Below, piece after piece: positions 50,419 to 59,168 of a stretch of 64,000 nt of DNA; the stretch's first letter is position 1, and every line of letters begins with the position of its first letter. Origin of the DNA: Anaerophaga thermohalophila DSM 12881 (GTDB lineage: Bacteria; Bacteroidota; Bacteroidia; Bacteroidales; Marinilabiliaceae); NCBI RefSeq assembly GCF_000191885.1, contig NZ_AEWI01000013.1:1-64000 (forward strand). Reading direction: 5' to 3'. Under the pieces are notes generated by a model, which was given only the letters and a program-made list of their open reading frames with translations, searched no databases and was not told the DNA's origin. The position numbers and the translations under genes were made by a program.

Positions 50419-50870
50419 TGGCAAAAGACAAAGGACATATAAAAATAGAATATAAGATCATTAAGATCCATACAACGGAATTCTTTTTTGAAGATTTAAG
50501 TGAACAGGAAATCGATCAGTTGATACAGAATTCAGGTTCACTTGCCATTAATATTAATAATACGGTGAATATTGATGCGGCGAAATCTGTTATTGCAATA
50601 GATGTTTCATCCAGACTTTTAAAAAAAAGTGATGAAACGGTATTGATCCGTCATACTGGCCGAACAGCTTTTCAGATCAAAAATCTTCGTGAAACTTTTG
50701 ACGAAGAGCAGCAAATGTATAAGATTCCAACCGATTTGTTGGTACAGCTGCATAGTCTGGCTTATTCTCACGCACGAGCATTAGCTGCAACAGAAGTTAG
50801 TCCGACAGCTTATAAGGATAAATTTTTCCTTCCGGTGGTTGACCCTTCTAAATTTATTCAGAAGGAATAA
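50418..50870 (+). CDS. SecB-like chaperone
   Basis: The protein has 150 aa. It has the SecB order of four beta strands (KIEYKIIKIHTTEFFFED, LAININNTVNID, SVIAIDVSSRLLKK, ETVLIRHTGRTAFQIKNL), a helix (DLLVQLHSLAYSHARALAA) and the end motif FFLPVVDPSKFI, corresponding to FPYARECI...LAPVNFDALF of SecB. In TAC systems a SecB-like chaperone stabilises the antitoxin until a signal releases the toxin. It overlaps the antitoxin gene by 1 bp. A role in general export is less likely given this linkage. Identity is inferred from pattern, not alignment. Confidence 0.68.
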   Translation: MAKDKGHIKIEYKIIKIHTTEFFFEDLSEQEIDQLIQNSGSLAININNTVNIDAAKSVIAIDVSSRLLKKSDETVLIRHTGRTAFQIKNLRETFDEEQQMYKIPTDLLVQLHSLAYSHARALAATEVSPTAYKDKFFLPVVDPSKFIQKE

Positions 50871-50896
50871 AATAGTAAAGGATATTTCAAACTTAA

Positions 50897-50976
50897 GAAG
50901 GGGCCGCTGAATAACACTTAAATAATTAATAATAAATTTGAAACAGACTGCTGACTTTTTCAGCAGCCTCTAAGTA
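50897..50976. repeat. Degenerate MITE-like end pair after the SecB-like gene
   Basis: GGGGCCGCTGAATAAC and GACTTTTTCAGCAGCCTCT are imperfect inverse copies. CTGCTGA CTTTT TCAGCAG also forms a tight hairpin (50949-50967) that could terminate the TAC-like operon. Confidence 0.5.
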
Positions 50977-50995
50977 AATGGATTTCGGCTGGTAA

Positions 50996-51072
50996 TAACA
51001 ATCGGGAAAGATGTCTTCGAAATTCTTTTAAAAGGTTCGCAATCTTTAATTCTGGTTCCGGCCCGCAATATT
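50996..51072 (+). pseudogene. 77-bp duplicate of an internal DprA-like gene segment
   Basis: Matches 57322-57398 with about three mismatches (for example AAAGATGTCTTCGAAATTCT is identical). It corresponds to residues about 51-76 of the DprA/LOG-like protein and has no start or end. Same orientation as the full copy, 6.3 kb away. Confidence 0.85.
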
Positions 51073-51084
51073 GTAAACCGAACC

Positions 51085-52428
51085 TCACCTTCCGGTTATT
51101 TGTAAGTAATTCACGCATGCGATTTTATACTGTATTTGGGCTTCAGTATAATCGTTAAGTGACTTTTGAAGTTGTGCCTGAGCATCAAGCACGTCCGATA
51201 CGTTTACCATGCCGGCTTCGTAACTGTTTTGATTAAGCCGGAGATTTTCGTCTGCTTGTTCTACTGAAATTTTTGCCAATTGCAATTGCTTATAGGCTTC
51301 GTTAAGCGTATTTCGTCCTTGTTGCATTTGTAACATCAGTTTTTCATTGGTGTCGTTTACCCTGTTCCGGTTTTGTTCCTCTTTAATTCGGCGTTCTTTC
51401 AATTTGTGTTTGGCTTCCCACCATCCCGATATTGGTACGCTGATGGTTCCGAATGCCATTCCGAATCCGTCCCCGCTATCGTCCATAATATCAAGATATA
51501 ATGCTCCTACACCTATTGCTACCTCCGGCAGATATTCGCCTCGTTGCATTCTTGTCAGGTACTTTTCGGCATCAATGCTTCGTTGCAGCATCATGTATTC
51601 TTCCCTGTTTTTCAGAGCTTCGAAGTGATCCACGTAGTACATTTCAGGTGTTTCGGATATCTCTATATCATCAACGAAGTTGATGTTCTCTGAGTATTCT
51701 ACACCAATAAACTGGCAAAATGCCATTTTGGCCAGTTCTATTCCGTTTGTCAATTGGCTGAGGTTCATTTGCAGTTCATTCTGTTTCAATTTAACTTTTA
51801 GCAAATCATTTTGTGTAACCATTCCGGCCTCCCACGCGTCGAAAACCTCTTTGTGTAAAGTATCGACAAGATTAATGTACTTTTCAAGGGTTTCCTTTTT
51901 TTTGTTGAGTAAAATAATTTGCCAAAAATTTTTTTCGGTCTCCAGTATCATCTCCTTTTCAGTGATTCTTAACTGAAGTTCGCTTACCTCAACTCCTATA
52001 TTGGCGAGTTTATTCCCTGTGGATATTCTTTGTCCGGCATAAACGGGCTGAGTGGCCGTTGCGATGCCAATAACTCCTTCTTCCAGCATAGGGATTGCAG
52101 CCCCGGGGAAATAGGCAAATTGTGATGCTGTTTGTAAATTCGCGGGATTACCATCATAAACCGGTAAATCTCCGCCCGGCATCTCCATGTTTATCAAAGG
52201 GTCGGTAAACCGGTAAGTAAAAGCAGTAGCGCTGACCTGTGGAAAATATTTTGTATAGGCGGCCTTTTTCGCCTCCTTAGACGCCTCCACTTCAAGCATT
52301 TTGTTGTTCACACGGGCATTGTTGCTTAACACCATTTCTATACACTGATCCAGGGAATAGGTCTGTGCTTTTACTGAAAAGGGTAACAACAATACAAAAA
52401 CTGATATGATGGAATATTTTAGGTTCAT
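51085..52428 (-). CDS. TolC family outer-membrane efflux protein
   Basis: The protein has 447 aa with a signal peptide ending VKA (about residue 21). Two repeat halves of long coiled helices are typical of TolC/OprM: TYSLDQCIEMVLSNNARVNN, LLKVKLKQNELQMNLSQLTN and the C-terminal SYEAGMVNVSDVLDAQAQLQ. It forms the outer-membrane duct of the tripartite pump encoded with the two preceding genes (23 bp after the RND gene). The stop lies only 13 bp from the DprA fragment. Confidence 0.93.
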   Translation of the reverse strand: MNLKYSIISVFVLLLPFSVKAQTYSLDQCIEMVLSNNARVNNKMLEVEASKEAKKAAYTKYFPQVSATAFTYRFTDPLINMEMPGGDLPVYDGNPANLQTASQFAYFPGAAIPMLEEGVIGIATATQPVYAGQRISTGNKLANIGVEVSELQLRITEKEMILETEKNFWQIILLNKKKETLEKYINLVDTLHKEVFDAWEAGMVTQNDLLKVKLKQNELQMNLSQLTNGIELAKMAFCQFIGVEYSENINFVDDIEISETPEMYYVDHFEALKNREEYMMLQRSIDAEKYLTRMQRGEYLPEVAIGVGALYLDIMDDSGDGFGMAFGTISVPISGWWEAKHKLKERRIKEEQNRNRVNDTNEKLMLQMQQGRNTLNEAYKQLQLAKISVEQADENLRLNQNSYEAGMVNVSDVLDAQAQLQKSLNDYTEAQIQYKIACVNYLQITGR

Positions 52429-52450
52429 TGTACTAAAATTTATAATTGTC

Positions 52451-55400
52451 TTATTTTCGTGTCCGGGATTTCACTTGATTATTATCTTTATCTCTGATGT
52501 CAAGAATTTTAACACGGACAAATAGTTTCCAATAGACAACAGGTAAGGTCAAAACGAGTAATACCATTCCAAAAATAGTTCCCCAAAAAATTGTAATACC
52601 CGTAGGCGACCATAGCGATGAATTGCTGATAATCATGGGAATAATTCCTATTGCAGTTGTCATTGAAGTGAGAAAAATAGGAACGATGCGTCTTTTACCG
52701 GCTTCGTAAGCAGCTGTTTTTGCATTTTGCCGCTCTTTCGTTCGTGAATTTTCGGCATGTTCAAACAGGATGATTGCATTTCTTATGGTGATACCGAAAA
52801 GCGTGATAAGTCCCATAAGTCCGGTTAAGCTTAACGGGGTACCTGTAATCCATAACCCGAATGCCATTCCGGGAATAATCAATGAGAGTGACAGTAAAGC
52901 GGTAAGCGCAACACTAATTTTCATAAAATTGAACAATAATAATAAGAAAAACAGACAAATTGCGACAATAATTGCCTTCGTAATCAATGGTATAACCTCT
53001 CTGTCGGCTTCATAAACACCTCCATATTCAAATTTTATGTCATGAGGTAATATAGGAGATATTTTGTTTTCCATAATATTGCTCATTGCTGAAAACGCAT
53101 CTGATTCGTTTGCCCCTCTTTTCACATCAGCTAAAATGCTGATTGTACGTACACCGTTGCGGCGTACAATTTGTCCTTCGTTCCATACCGGTTTAACTGT
53201 GGCTACCTGACGTAATGGGACCGATATCCCGGGAATGGCGGTTGAGATGTATTTATCTTCAACTTGCTCCGGATTATCAAAATCTTTTTCTTTCGCCGTT
53301 TTCATCACAATTGACAAGGGATAATCCTCCTCCCAAACCGTTTCAACAGGAATGCCTGAATAGTATCCCGCGAGTTCCAATTCTGTTAACCCTCTTACAA
53401 CACCCAACCTTGAAGCTTCAGTTGTATTAAGATTTATTTTCATGCCCGGCAGCGGTTCTTCATAATTGGTGTGTAACCAAACCAATTCCTTAATGTCACT
53501 AAATGATTGAATGATCGTGTCAGCATATTGTTTTAGTTCAGAAATATCATCACCAGATAAGCGCACTTCCATCGTGTTTTCTGCCAGGGTGTACTCTAAC
53601 TGCTTAAATTTGACGAAAGCATTGGGATAATGATTCTGATATTTTGAAGCATAGTCATCGAGTACATCGACCGTTGCCTGGTTCGATGTGGTATTGACTA
53701 TAAACTGTGCAAAGTTTTCCCCACCAATATTTGGAGCATAAGTGGATTGGAAACGGGGGGATGACATCCCTATAAATGAAGCTATCGAAGTCACCCGTTC
53801 GTCTTGTGCCAACACTTTATATACACTGTCAGCAACACTTCGTGTCTCTTCAACGGGTGTTCCGTAAGGCAGGTATATCTCAACGGCAAACTGATCCCGG
53901 TCGGCATAAGGAAACATTCGCGTATCAAGATTGAAAAAAACAACCAAAGAAAAGATTACAATAACAGCTGTTGTACATATAGTAATATAGGGATACCTGA
54001 AAGTCCAGTCCAATGCCCTATTGTAAACATTCTGTACAATTCTGTTCAGATTAAATTTTTTATTGTTCGAAATAACCTTTCTCTTTATGAACAAATACTC
54101 CATAAAAGGGATATAGATCATTGCCAGGATGAAAGAAACAAACAACGCTATGCTGAATGTCCATGGGAAATGAATGATAAAGTCTTTCCATATTCCTGTA
54201 AGGATAGTTAAAAGAGGGAAAAAGACAATACAAATCGAAAAAGTTGCGAGCAAAATAGCTCCGCTGTAATTTTGGGCACTGAGTACAGCCGACCTCCAGC
54301 GCGAAAACCCTTTTTCAAGATACTCAAAATAACCGTCTATAACCACTACGGAATTATCCACAATCATGCCCAATACAATAATCAGAACCGCGAGGGTAAC
54401 CATATTGAGCGGGATGCTGAATATGTACATTATACCCAGTGTTATAAATATTGTGATGGGAATGGTTGTAGAAGCTATAACGGCCGTTCTGAAAGGGAAA
54501 AGAATCATCATAACAAGAATGACCACTATAATGGCTATTATGAGGTCGCGAAGGAATGAATTTATAGAGTTTTTCACTACTTTGGGTTGGTCGGCAATGC
54601 GTTCAATGGATACATCGTCGGGGATAACAGTGGAAAATTCACTCAGAATCTCATCTACATCTTTGCCATATTTTACGATGTTAAACCCCTCGCGCATTTC
54701 CATAGAGAGGATAATTGATTTTTTCCCGTTATTCAGGGTATAGCTCGTCGGACTTTCGTACTCTCTTTTTATGGTTGCAACATCTTTTAGCCTTAAAATA
54801 TTTCCCTGCGGGTCGGAATAAATGATTTGTTCCGCTACTTCCTTCTCTGTATCGTATAAGGGCGAAACGTATAAAGGCATATTTCCCTGAGTGGTTTCTA
54901 TCATTCCCGAGTAGGTCGTTACCCCCTGAGAAAACAGGGTGGTTGCCAATAGTTTGTAATTGAGGCCGTACGCAGCCAGTTTGTCCCGGTCTAAATAAAC
55001 GGATATCTGTTCTTTCTGAAGCCCGTATTTACGCAGATTGGAAGCTGATTTAAGCCGACGTAATCTGTCTTCCAATATCTCTGCATAATCTTCCAGTTCG
55101 CGGTAGGTACGGGTATCCGATTCCAATGCAATAAGTAGCGCTGAGGTATCTCCAAAATCGTCGTTTGCAATAACGGCCAATACACCGCTGGGAAGCTGTG
55201 ATTTAAAACCGGATAATCCATGTTTAATTTTTGACCATACTTTGTCCTTGTCTTTTACATTCTCCTCTAATTCTACCATCACATAAACAATTCCGTCGCG
55301 GGACATGGAATAGGTTTTTTCTCTCCTGACTTCATCATAAGTGAACAGGAATCTTTCCAACGGTTTTGTAAGTTGTTCTTCAACTTGTGCCGAGGTGGCC

Positions 55401-55570
55401 CCGGGATATACGCCGACTACTAATCCCTGCCGAATGGTGAATTCAGGGAACTCCTGCTTGGGCATTTCAATTAAACCATAGACGCCCAGAATCATTAGGG
55501 CCACTATAAAAAAGAACATTATCTTATGGTGGCGCATGGCCTTTTCTATTAATTCATAAACTTTACTCAT
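52451..55570 (-). CDS. RND efflux transporter permease
   Basis: The protein has 1039 aa in the AcrB/MdtC-type HAE family with 12 membrane helices: first helix near residue 15-32, two large periplasmic loops, and the LVMMILFPFRTAVIASTTIP and IIVLGMIVDNSVVVIDGYFE proton-relay segments (Asp in TM4). GLITLFGITIRNAIILFEHA and PIFLTSMTTAIGIIPMI lie in the C-terminal half. It exports drugs or other amphiphiles using proton force. It overlaps the adaptor gene by 4 bp and is followed by tolC. Confidence 0.95.
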   Translation of the reverse strand: MSKVYELIEKAMRHHKIMFFFIVALMILGVYGLIEMPKQEFPEFTIRQGLVVGVYPGATSAQVEEQLTKPLERFLFTYDEVRREKTYSMSRDGIVYVMVELEENVKDKDKVWSKIKHGLSGFKSQLPSGVLAVIANDDFGDTSALLIALESDTRTYRELEDYAEILEDRLRRLKSASNLRKYGLQKEQISVYLDRDKLAAYGLNYKLLATTLFSQGVTTYSGMIETTQGNMPLYVSPLYDTEKEVAEQIIYSDPQGNILRLKDVATIKREYESPTSYTLNNGKKSIILSMEMREGFNIVKYGKDVDEILSEFSTVIPDDVSIERIADQPKVVKNSINSFLRDLIIAIIVVILVMMILFPFRTAVIASTTIPITIFITLGIMYIFSIPLNMVTLAVLIIVLGMIVDNSVVVIDGYFEYLEKGFSRWRSAVLSAQNYSGAILLATFSICIVFFPLLTILTGIWKDFIIHFPWTFSIALFVSFILAMIYIPFMEYLFIKRKVISNNKKFNLNRIVQNVYNRALDWTFRYPYITICTTAVIVIFSLVVFFNLDTRMFPYADRDQFAVEIYLPYGTPVEETRSVADSVYKVLAQDERVTSIASFIGMSSPRFQSTYAPNIGGENFAQFIVNTTSNQATVDVLDDYASKYQNHYPNAFVKFKQLEYTLAENTMEVRLSGDDISELKQYADTIIQSFSDIKELVWLHTNYEEPLPGMKINLNTTEASRLGVVRGLTELELAGYYSGIPVETVWEEDYPLSIVMKTAKEKDFDNPEQVEDKYISTAIPGISVPLRQVATVKPVWNEGQIVRRNGVRTISILADVKRGANESDAFSAMSNIMENKISPILPHDIKFEYGGVYEADREVIPLITKAIIVAICLFFLLLLFNFMKISVALTALLSLSLIIPGMAFGLWITGTPLSLTGLMGLITLFGITIRNAIILFEHAENSRTKERQNAKTAAYEAGKRRIVPIFLTSMTTAIGIIPMIISNSSLWSPTGITIFWGTIFGMVLLVLTLPVVYWKLFVRVKILDIRDKDNNQVKSRTRK

Positions 55571-56598
55571 AATGTTCTTAATTTTTGCCCGTCAGACACT
55601 TTTTGATACCCTTTTGAAATAATTTCATCTCCAATTGAAAGGCCACTGATTATCCCGACGCCCTCACTTTTTTGATGGCCTGTTTCGATGATCTGTTTTT
55701 TGGCTTGTCCGTTGACTACTTTCCATACAAATGTGTTCCCGTTACCATCCTGAAGAATACAATGATTGGGCACTACAATTGTATATTCACTCATGTTGTT
55801 CCTGATTGAGACATTACAAACCATTCCGGGTAATAGTTTATTATCGTGATTATCAACTAAAATCCAGGTATTGTAGGTGTGGGATACGGAGTTGGCGCTA
55901 ACTCCTTTTCTGCTTACAGTTCCTTCAAAATGATCATCACCTGCTGCTGATACCCGAATAGTAGCCGGCTGTCCGATGTTAATAGTATTTATCTCTTTTT
56001 CGGGAACAGCTATTTTAATATTCACTTTCTCTATTTGAAGAACGGTTAAAACCGCTTGATTGGGAAGTATGTTTTCGCCTGCATCGGCCATCTTTCGGCC
56101 AATTATGCCACTAAATGGTGCATAGATGCGGCTATCTTCCAGTTTTTTTCTGGCGATTGCTTCTGCTGAGCGTGCTTGTTCAAGTTTTGTTTGCATCTCG
56201 ATATACTGAATTTCCGGAAGGCTATTTTTGTCGTAGAGCGACTGTAGTCTTCTCATGGCATCTTCAGCCTGTCTGAGAGAAGACAAAGCGGCAGCATGCA
56301 AATTTGTTAAACTATATGAATTTAACTCTGCCAGCAGGTCTCCCTTTTTAACTGGTTGTCCCTCGTTAACATATATTTTTTCAATATTTCCCGTTACCGG
56401 AAAACTGACTGACACAGACAAGTCCTCCTCTATAATTCCGATATATTCACTGCGAGATGGTGTTTCGTCTTTTACAACCGTGTAAGTCTCCACAGAAATG
56501 TAATTTTCCTGGTCTGTATGGTCACTATTTTCTTTGCACGAGTATGCACTAAAAAACATCGCAAACCCCAAAAAATGAATCCAAAGCGGTTTTTTCAT
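55567..56598 (-). CDS. RND efflux periplasmic adaptor (MFP) lipoprotein
   Basis: The protein has 343 aa with lipoprotein signal ending FSAYSC at about Cys21. The adaptor order is present: a lipoyl half near 70-95 (IYVNEGQPVKKGDLLAEL), coiled-coil hairpin 100-145, second lipoyl half (RIYAPFSGIIGRKMADAGEN), beta-barrel and membrane-proximal domain (LRTL end). It bridges pump and TolC. First gene of the operon, with a perfect -7 box (56637-56644) 38 bp upstream. No TetR or MarR regulator adjoins. Confidence 0.93.
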   Translation of the reverse strand: MKKPLWIHFLGFAMFFSAYSCKENSDHTDQENYISVETYTVVKDETPSRSEYIGIIEEDLSVSVSFPVTGNIEKIYVNEGQPVKKGDLLAELNSYSLTNLHAAALSSLRQAEDAMRRLQSLYDKNSLPEIQYIEMQTKLEQARSAEAIARKKLEDSRIYAPFSGIIGRKMADAGENILPNQAVLTVLQIEKVNIKIAVPEKEINTINIGQPATIRVSAAGDDHFEGTVSRKGVSANSVSHTYNTWILVDNHDNKLLPGMVCNVSIRNNMSEYTIVVPNHCILQDGNGNTFVWKVVNGQAKKQIIETGHQKSEGVGIISGLSIGDEIISKGYQKVSDGQKLRTL

Positions 56599-56636
56599 GT
56601 TCTAATCACTTAATTAAGTTGTTTTTTTTTAGGAAG

Positions 56637-56644
56637 TCAAATAT
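56637..56644 (-). promoter_or_regulatory. -7 promoter box of the efflux operon
   Basis: TATATTTG on the minus strand is a perfect TAnnTTTG box; no TTG at the usual -33 distance was seen. Confidence 0.6.
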
Positions 56645-56651
56645 ATACCTG

Positions 56652-57107
56652 AATTATTAAAAAAAAGAGGATTGACCCTGAAAATTTTCTGAAATTGAGT
56701 TATCCTGGCAGGAACCGGGAATTGCATTTAGGGTTATTACAAATACAAACTTCCAAAAGCAGCACGAGTTACAACACGAGTTGCAGCACGAGTTACAACA
56801 CGAGTTACAACACGAGTTGCAGCACGAGTTGCAGCACGAGTTACTACAAGAATCAAAACAAGAGTCTGTCTATAGTAAAGTGTTAAAGCTGTTAAATGAC
56901 AAAACTCTATCCACCAGGGATATTTCCAGGCATTTAGGGCAAAAATCCATTTCCGGCCACTTGAAAAGAATATTGTCCAGATTAATTAAAGATGGATTAG
57001 TGGAATGGACAGAACCTGATGCCGTGAAAAGCTCAAAACAACAATATAAAATTACTGAAAAGGGTAATTTGTTCCTGAAGCTTATTGATAAAGACGAATT
57101 CAAATAA
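56652..57107 (+). pseudogene. Remnant of an AlbA_2/Fic-type protein: QHEL repeats and winged helix
   Basis: An open frame of 151 codons without an ATG. It begins in mid-domain (LSWQEPGIAFRVITNTNFQK, like the end of Schlafen AlbA_2 proteins), continues as seven QHEL repeats (12-bp units, 56760-56843) and ends in a winged helix (STRDISRHLGQKSISGHLKR, then DGLVEWTEPDAVKSSKQQYK). Related proteins have variable QVTPQVTPQ-type repeats at the same place. The N-terminal part is lost, coinciding with the start of the efflux operon. A short product from TTG 56781 is possible but unproven. Confidence 0.6.
56760..56843 (+). repeat. Seven 12-bp tandem repeats encoding QHEL
   Basis: Units CACGAGTTACAA and CACGAGTTGCAG alternate; loss or gain of a unit keeps the frame. 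Confidence 0.92.
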
Positions 57108-57170
57108 TTTTCCAATACCCGGGAGAAACAAACTTTCTCTATTATTTAAAGTCATTATTTCTTCACAAAA

Positions 57171-57617
57171 ATGGATTATCTGGGCAACAAAGAACTCTTA
57201 AACCTGCATAAAACCGGATTCCTATCATCCCGGAAGTGCCCGGCCAGTGTTGTGTTAAAAAGTTACGAATGGGCCAAAGCACAACGGCAACAGGGCAACT
57301 GTATCGTGTGCGGAAACCATTCAACAATCGAGAAAGATGTCTTCGAAATTCTTTTAAAAGGTTCGCAACCTTTAATTCTGGTTCTGGCCCGCAATATGAA
57401 AAGCCGTTGGGATGAAAACATTACAACTGCACTTAACCAGAACAGACTCTTAATTATTAGTCCTTTCCCTGAAAATGTAAAACGCATTACAAGGGAAACT
57501 GCTTATTGCCGAAATCTTGAAATTATAAAAATGTGTGATTGTCTTACAGTCGGGTACGTATCACCGGGCGGACAATTAGCGAAATTACTTGAGAAGAAAA
57601 ATTTTAGTTATCTATAA
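57171..57617 (+). CDS. DprA/LOG-like Rossmann protein
   Basis: The protein has 148 aa. It resembles a half-size DprA/Smf Rossmann domain: FLSSRKCPASVVLKSYEWAK (SR.. motif), GNCIVCGNHSTIEKDVFEIL, PLILVLARNMKSRWDENITT, LLIISPFPENVKRITRETAY and VGYVSPGGQLAKLL. DprA proper is about 300 aa, so this is a short relative; its role (nucleotide or DNA binding) is unknown. Residues about 51-76 are duplicated as a fragment at 50996. It lies 63 bp after the AlbA_2 remnant and is convergent with mnmE. Confidence 0.65.
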   Translation: MDYLGNKELLNLHKTGFLSSRKCPASVVLKSYEWAKAQRQQGNCIVCGNHSTIEKDVFEILLKGSQPLILVLARNMKSRWDENITTALNQNRLLIISPFPENVKRITRETAYCRNLEIIKMCDCLTVGYVSPGGQLAKLLEKKNFSYL

Positions 57618-57641
57618 CCCAAACTGGTCTGGGTACACGTC

Positions 57642-59054
57642 TTACTTTCCGATACAAAAATTCTTAAAAATATTCCCCAATACTTCATCAGTAGAAATTT
57701 GTCCGGTGATTTCTCCTAAATAGTGGAGTACTTCGCGGATATCCTGAGCAATGAAGTCACCCGAAATGCCGGTTTCGAGTCCCTGGCGGGTGCGAATAAT
57801 TCCATCGCGGGCATTTTTGAGGGCTTCGTAGTGACGGGCGTTGGTTACCACCACTTCATCGTTGTCAATGGCACCTGTATCGACTGTTTTCAGAAGTTCG
57901 CGAACCAAATGATCGAGATTTGTGTGGTGTTTGGCCGACAAGGGAACAATGGCATCGGCGCCTGTTAATTCCCGAAAAGATTCTTCGGAAAAGCGTTTTT
58001 TAATGGTATCGGGACTTACCAAATCTGTTTTATTGATGACAACAATAAGTTGTTGATGGCCTGAATTCATGTGATTTTTGACATCCGAGACCGCCTTGTG
58101 AATTTTTTTGTCCTCATCGCGGGCATCCATGATCAGGACAACGACGGAAGCTTGTTTTATTTTATTGTAGGTCAGTGCAATACCCATACTTTCCACCTTG
58201 TCGATGGTTTCGCGAATGCCGGCAGTATCGATAAATCGGAAAGTAATACCTTCGATGTTCATTACATCCTCAATAACATCGCGGGTGGTGCCGTGAACAT
58301 CGGAAACAATGGCTCTTTCTTCCTGCAGGAGGGCATTGAGGAGGGTAGATTTTCCGGCGTTGGTATGACCTACTATGGCAACAGGAATACCGTTTTTTAT
58401 GGCATTGCCCAGCGAAAAAGAGTCGATGAGTTTTTTGAGTACCCTGTCAATTTCGTTGACAAGGTTGATTAACTGAGAACGGTCGGCAAATTCCACATCT
58501 TCTTCACTAAAGTCGAGTTCGAGTTCGATAAGTGAAGTAAATTCAAGAAGTTTAGCCCGCAGATTGATCAATTGGTTTGAAAAGCCTCCTTTCATTTGCT
58601 TCAGAGCCACCCGCCGGGCCGATTCGCTGCGAGCTGCAATAAGGTCGGCTACGGCTTCGGCCTGACTCAGATCCATTTTTCCGTTGAGGAATGCGCGCTG
58701 GGTAAATTCTCCAGGTTTGGCCATGCGAGCGCCATTATCAATAAGAAGGTTTAATATTTTTTGTTGAATGTAGATGGCACCGTGACAGGAGATTTCGACA
58801 ATGTCGTCTCCGGTAAAGGAATGGGGTGCACGGAAAAGTGACAACACAACTTCATCAATTTCTTTTTGGCCGTCTGAAATGGAGCCATAATGAATTGTTT
58901 GGGCACGTTGCTCACTTAACTTTTTGTGTCTGGATGCGGGCCTGAAAAGTTTTTCTGATATACTAATTGCCTCCGGACCGGCAATTCTGATCACGGCAAT
59001 AGCACCGGTTCCGGGAGGGGTAGATATGGCACAAATGGTATCTTCGAGAATCAT
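57642..59054 (-). CDS. mnmE: tRNA modification GTPase MnmE
   Basis: The protein has 470 aa. It acts with MnmG to modify uridine 34 of certain tRNAs. N-terminal formyl-THF-binding domain (ILEDTICAISTPPGTGAIAV, CHGAIYIQQKIL), helical domain, and inserted G domain: GHTNAGKST at 229-237, GTTRDV, DTAGIRET, and NKTD. The C-terminal end CIGK carries the catalytic Cys. A clear promoter lies at 59070-59098. Confidence 0.97.
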   Translation of the reverse strand: MILEDTICAISTPPGTGAIAVIRIAGPEAISISEKLFRPASRHKKLSEQRAQTIHYGSISDGQKEIDEVVLSLFRAPHSFTGDDIVEISCHGAIYIQQKILNLLIDNGARMAKPGEFTQRAFLNGKMDLSQAEAVADLIAARSESARRVALKQMKGGFSNQLINLRAKLLEFTSLIELELDFSEEDVEFADRSQLINLVNEIDRVLKKLIDSFSLGNAIKNGIPVAIVGHTNAGKSTLLNALLQEERAIVSDVHGTTRDVIEDVMNIEGITFRFIDTAGIRETIDKVESMGIALTYNKIKQASVVVLIMDARDEDKKIHKAVSDVKNHMNSGHQQLIVVINKTDLVSPDTIKKRFSEESFRELTGADAIVPLSAKHHTNLDHLVRELLKTVDTGAIDNDEVVVTNARHYEALKNARDGIIRTRQGLETGISGDFIAQDIREVLHYLGEITGQISTDEVLGNIFKNFCIGK

Positions 59055-59069
59055 TGACTAATTTTTCTG

Positions 59070-59098
59070 CAAAGTTACTTAGAAAAATACACTTGCAA
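59070..59098 (-). promoter_or_regulatory. Promoter of mnmE
   Basis: On the minus strand TTG (59096-59098), 18 bp, then TAACTTTG (59070-59077), a perfect -7 box, 15 bp before the start. Confidence 0.7.
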
Positions 59099-59168
59099 TA
59101 GACCCTTAGATTTTCGGTTTATTTTTCAGGTATTTATTATATTCACGCAAAAATATTGACCGGCACTG

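Noticed and set aside
50949-50967. Hairpin as an efflux-operon terminator
   Set aside because: Its T-rich part lies in the loop, not after the stem on the minus strand; it fits better as the end of a degenerate MITE or of the TAC-like operon.
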